A model generated the notes under the pieces. That model made no database searches. It was not told the origin of the DNA and saw nothing but the letters and a program-made list of their open reading frames with translations. This document shows, in pieces, positions 53,601-59,600 of a DNA stretch of 64,000 bases. The position numbers and the translations under genes are program-made. The stretch comes from Eupeodes corollae (taxonomy: Eukaryota > Arthropoda > Insecta > Diptera > Syrphidae), in contig NC_079149.1 of the NCBI RefSeq assembly GCF_945859685.1, positions 24,773,118 to 24,837,117 of the forward strand. The letters run 5' to 3'. Positions within the stretch are counted from its first letter, which is position 1, and each line of letters starts with the position of its first letter.

Positions 53601-56600
53601 CGTCTAAAGCCCATCGTCAAAAGTCTTTATCAGTGTGGTTTTAGACCAGGAAAGTCCACAGTTGATCAAATATTCACATTACGGCAGATCCTAGAAAAAC
53701 TTAAGAACGCCAAATCGACACCCATCATCTTTTCATCGAGTTCAAGGCCGCATATGATGGCATCTACAGGGTCGAGCTGTATAAAGCCATGTCTAGTTTT
53801 GGCACCTGCCAGACTCTTCCGTTTGTGCAGGATGACCATGGATAATTGACGCTGCTTCATAAAGGATGGAAACAACTGAACAGAACCTTTCGATGTTTAG
53901 ACAAGGTGATGCGCTGTCATGCGATTTTTTTAACATCGTGCTTGAAAGAATAGTGCAGAGCTCACACGTCAACACTAGAGGAACTATCTTTCAAAAGTCT
54001 GTCCAATTACTAGCATATACTGATGACATAATCGGAAGAACTCAGAGTGATGTCAATGGGGCTTTTGTGAGTATTGAGGCAGAGGCGGCAAAAATTAGTT
54101 TAACGGTTAATGAGGGCAAACCAAAGTACAGGCTGTCGTCAAGAAAGGACCTACAACACCTACGTCTTGGTCAAAACGTCACCATCGATAGAAGTAACTT
54201 TGATGTTTTCAAGGACTTCGTCTACCTAGGCTCCGCTGTAAACGCAGAAAACAACACCAGCGCTTAGATCAAACGCAGAATAACTTAACCTTGGGTCGGT
54301 TCGAGATGGAACAACGAGCTGTACCGGCTGTACAGCGACGCACGTAGAAGGGTAAAAGTCCAACGACTAAGATGGCTGGGTCAATTAGAGCGCATGGAAA
54401 CCAATGCTCCGGCCTTCGAATCCACACCCACAGGACAGCGCAGTAGAGGAAGACCGCGGATCAGGTGGCGCGCACAAGCGGAAAGTGACCTCAACCAACT
54501 TGGAGCGCGAAACTGGAGACATCTAGCTAGGGACCGAGCTAGATGGAGAAGTTTATTGGGTGAGGCCCTAGTTCACACAGGACTGTAGCGCCACCTTAAG
54601 TAAGTAAGTTACAATACAATACTACGTGGCGTTGTGGTTAGTGTGAAGGGCTGTCACGCCAGAGGTTTTGGGATCAATCTCAACTTGTGCTACCTTAATA
54701 TAAAAAAAAGTTTAAACGGGTACTGCCAGTTGCGAGGAATTGACAAACCCTCCAAGAGTAATTCTTGTCATGAAAAGTGCTGAATCTAGTTCAGATTCGG
54801 CTTAAAACTGTAGGTCCCCTCCATCCCTCACAACTTTACTCGCACACAGGAATGGTTAAGAGTTGTAAGTCACAAGGCCCTAGTTCTCAATGGACTGTTG
54901 CACCACCTAATTTATTTATTTTAGATCCAATAATTGAGGCGATCTCAACTTCAACCCTTCAGGCCGAAATAAACAATGTTTAAAAGTGGGGGGAGCGTGA
55001 AGGTCATTTGCGGTCTAGCATCTATAAAAACAGCTAACTATTTAAAGTAAAATTTAATTTTCTAACCATTAAAAAAAGCACATGGAAAACACAGATTAAA
55101 AAAAGTTATTTAAATTTCTTACTGAAGCCACCCTGTATTTCAAATCTAATGACGTTTCTGAATTAATAACATTAAATAAAACTTCAGAGGGCTTGAAACG
55201 GAAAGATTTTTGTCAGTAAATTTAAAGTTAATGTGTGTCAAAATTTTTCAGGGATAGTGAGTATCAGTGAGTCAGGTATTCGTGTTTCCCGAAAAAATGT
55301 TTAGACCTTAATTTCTGAATGGAATTAAAGATTAAGAATACTAACTTACTTAAGAACTTATTTATTTTCTAAACTGCTAAAGAAAATTTAACAACAAAAT
55401 CGCAACAACTAACTAGCGGAATTTGTTGATAATAGATTTCCAAATCCATTATAGATTACGCGATATGTGAGCAGTTGTTGCTTGTTGAATCTGTCAGTTT
55501 TGACAAGTGAAAACTACAAAATTACTGAAAATGTCTAGACTACTAAAATGGTAAATATTTGACACTAACAAATCACAGTTTGCAGTCTTGTAAAACAGTT
55601 TTCTGACACTGATCATATTTGGCCACAGAAATTGTCTGAATTCGCATTTTAAGACTTTTTTAAGGGCATATATTGGTCATTGATCGATACAGGACCCAAA
55701 AGATGGAATTCGTGAAGTTATCCAAGGCATCCGCAATGTTACGAATTGGTCAAATTTCATAAAAATTATATGGATCTCTAAGCGTTTCCGAGGCGTCTAT
55801 TTTGCTGATATAAATTTTAATTATTAATGACATGCTTTTCATTAAACATTAAAACAAAATCAATTGATTTGATTTGTCTAAAAACAAAATGAAACCTATT
55901 TTTGAAAAACCCTACAAAATTAAGTCTACTTTATCATAAACCGCAATTGAAAGCAATAAAGTTGTTATCAAATAAAAATTTGTGATTTTCCACATGTTAT
56001 TTGAGGAAAAACTAGAGAACTCCTACCAAAATCAAATTTAGCCTGCATTACCTAATAAATAATTTGTTTTAATATCTCTTCTTATAAGTTAAATAAAAGA
56101 AATAGCAATGATAACTTGGTATTTGCTAAAGCTTTGAATAAAAACCAAAATGGTGTTAATTCCAAAATAAAAATTATTTTTAAGATAACTTGGACAGGAC
56201 AAATAACATTCGACTAATGTCAATAAATCCACCTCTAAATTCCAAGCATTTTCATAAAACAAAAACATATTGTAATTAAGTAAAGTGTTATGTAGGTAAT
56301 GTTCATGTGGAATATAGCAATTTAAGTGCGATTTATATTTTAAAGTGTTAGAAAAATTAAAACAATCTTTTCTTATGTTTTTAAATTAAAATCATATTAT
56401 AAAAGAACAAAAAACTTATTAATAAAATGTGTTTATCAATTCAATTACCACTGTCAATCGAGTTATTTTGTAATTTTGAAACAAAACTACATAGATTTTT
56501 TTTAATTTATAAAAGATATGATAATATATATAAATATTTGTTTGCATTTTACAAAAACAAAATTAAAAAATTAATAAAAGAAAAACAATTTTAAATTAAT

Positions 56601-59600
56601 AATAATACTTACATCCCACTAACATAACACATATTGTAAATATTTTTTCCGCATCTGTATTGGGTGCGACATTTCCAAACCCCACCGATGTTAACGACGT
56701 GAATGTAAAATAAAGTGCCGTAATATAGCGTGACTGCAACGATATACACATATTTATATATATAAATAAAAATAGGATACAAAATCGATATATTTAATAA
56801 ATAAATTCAATTCACAGTTTGTTTCTCATACATAATAAAAGATTGCAAAAAAATAAAATCACGTGTCAATTTGACATTTATTATATTATTATCTTATGTC
56901 AATTTGACATTTATTATTTTCTTGTCAACCTCATAAATAAAAGTCTTATTATTTTACGTATTTACTATAAAAGTAAAATTAATACTGCAGCAATAATATA
57001 AGAGAATATGTAATAAGTGTGTCAAACATGTCACACAGTTTTTCGATTAATTTTTCTTTCTGTTTGGTTTCGTTACTCATACGCCACAGTGGATGTCATA
57101 CATTTTTATTTTTATAATCGAATCAAAAGTTTAATTTTTGTTATATCGTATGTGCTTAGGTTCATACAGTGTTGACCAAAACATTACTAACTAAAAATAC
57201 CTTCATCTTTATGTCATTCAAAAATTAATAATTGGAAACAAATCATTTTTTTTTTCAATTGGCGTGGGTATTTTTTTGACGCCCTGTGGAAGCCATGTTG
57301 TTTAAGTGACATCTGTCAAATATTTTGTTTATTATTCAGTTTTTGTATGCCAAATCATCATGACAAGTTACACGATTGAACAGCATGTCCTAATGATAAA
57401 ACTTTATTTAAAAATGAGTGTTCGTTAACGCAAAACGTTGCGCACAGCACCCATTTCACGGTAGACATGCTGGTCCTTCACAGTCGACTCTTCAAAGTTT
57501 GGTGGCCAAATTTGAGAAGACCGGTTCGGTAAACAATTAGCCAACATTCGGACATTCAAGGAACGCTAGATCCGCTGAGAAAATCGCTGTAAAAGTGTAC
57601 AGTAGAACCCGAGGAAGTCTATTCCTCACGCGCACAAGAACTTGGCCTTTTGCCGACGGAACTTAAGCCTTCACCTGGACAAGATCCAACTAACCCAGGA
57701 GCTCAAAATTTATGGCCTTAGACAACGCCGTTTGATCGCTGACTGGGCTATGAATCGATTGGAAGAGGAACCCATTTTTGGACCAAAAATAATCTTTAAG
57801 ATGTTAATTTTTTGGTGAACGGCTGTGTTAAAAAGCAAAATTGCCGTACATGGGACGTCACCGACCCACGCAAGGTTTAGCAGGTGATAATGCATGATAA
57901 TGTAGATTTTGGACCGGTGCGGCGGCGTAATTGGTCCGTACTTTTTTGAAAACGACGTTAGTGAGGCTGTCACCGTCAACAGCGAGCACTACATAACGAT
58001 GATAACTAATTCCTCAGTCATTGTAATTTAACCCCGCTAGACTTTTTCCTGTGAGGTTTCTTAAAGTCGCAGGTCTATGCAAATAAACGACAAGAGACTG
58101 ATGCTCTTAAGGCTTAAAGTGAACATAACACAGGTAATCGCTCAAATTCAGCTTGATCTATGCGGAAGAGTAATTGAAAACTGGACCACTCGGATCCGTG
58201 CCACTGTAAGAAGCCGAGGCGGGCATTTTAATAATGTCTGATTCCACATTCAATGGCATACATACCACTTTCAAATAAACAAATAATTTTGTAAAGACCT
58301 CACACAGCTTGTTTTCTAATCTAATGGGGTGGCGCAACAGTCCGTTGTGAACCAGGGCCTAGTGACTTACAACTCTCAACCATTCCTGTGTGCGAGTACT
58401 GTTGTCAGGAATGGAAGGGACCTACAATTTAAGGCCGAATCCGAACGGCTAATTTGAGAAAGCACTTTTTCATGACAAGAATTACTCTTGAAGGAATTGT
58501 CAATTCCTCGCAAGAGGCAGTACCCGCGAAAATTAATTTTTTAAATTAAGGTGGCACAGGCAGGGATTGAACCCAAGACCCCTTGCATGACAGTCCAACG
58601 CACTAACCATCATGCCACGGGTACTACACAGCTTGTTTTACTCCATTTAAATATCTACCCAACCTTATTGCAGAAAACCTTTATAACATAGGACAGTTAA
58701 ACAATTTAAAAGTGGAATGAGTCAAATCAAAATATTGGAAAAATAATCCATTCCAAAATCATTGATTTGCCGATTGATAACATTTTTTAAATACAAAAGG
58801 CCATTCCAAACGGTCATTGAGGAGGCAGACCAAGAAAAACATCAAAACCAGAGGATCCTGCAATAATAAAATCAACTAAAAAGGACCCTTTTATATCATT
58901 GAGAAATATACGAACCCAACTTGACCTGATCGTAAGCGCGAGAGCAATTCTCAGCCGAGCTGTTGAGATGGTGGACTTCAAAGCTGTTACAAAACCCTTT
59001 TATTTCCACCTAAAAAAAGCGGAAGAAACTAAAATTTGCTCATGACCATATTAAGTGGACTGTTAAAAATGGAGGAACGTACTTTTTTCGAAGGATCAAA
59101 TGATAGAAGAGAAAGAACAACAGACAGAAAGAACACATGACAACAGCACGCGGTAGGTTTCGAGACGGTCCTTCATCTGTCTACTAATCACGCTCACTGA
59201 TGCTTGATTTCGGTGATCGATGGGAACAAAAGCTTTATTAGTGACTAGGCCGTTGCCCTTTTGCAAAATATAATGCTGCCACACGATGAGAATCAGTTGC
59301 CTTTAAAATGGATATTTCGAATGGACAAAGACCCAAAGCACACGTCCAATACAGCTAAGGCGTAGTTTCAAGAAAACCGAATTAACGTGTAACAATGGCC
59401 AGCACAGGGTAGTACCCGTGGCATGATGGTTAGTGCGTTGGACTGTCATGCAAGGGGTCTTCGGTTCAATCCCTGCCTGTGCCACCTTAATTAAAAAAAA
59501 AAAAAATTCGGGTACTGCCTCTTGCGAGGAATTGACAAATCCTTCAAGAGTTAGTCTTGTCATGAAAAAGTGCTTTCTCAAACTAGCCGTTCGGATTCGG

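Larger units (their letters stand above)
52773..55135 (+). mobile_element. Tc1/mariner-superfamily (DUF4817-type) transposon with nested LINE and SINE
   Basis: CAGGGTGG at 52773 and CCACCCTG ending 55135 are perfect inverted termini, flanked by TA at 52771-52772 and 55136-55137. Broken transposase text lies at 52860-53400 (LHQKRVTVWWTILSRCTVGL, GLTVTFNGNYYLKMLRAFSY, where family members have VTVWCGFWSGGIIGPYFFE) and resumes after the nested elements with TLQAEINNV (about 54950). Removing the LINE and SINE leaves about 1.0 kb, typical for the group. Confidence 0.8.

Noticed and set aside
59415..59485. tRNA gene
   Set aside because: A and B boxes are present, but the sequence continues into the SINE body with target duplications; it is the SINE head.
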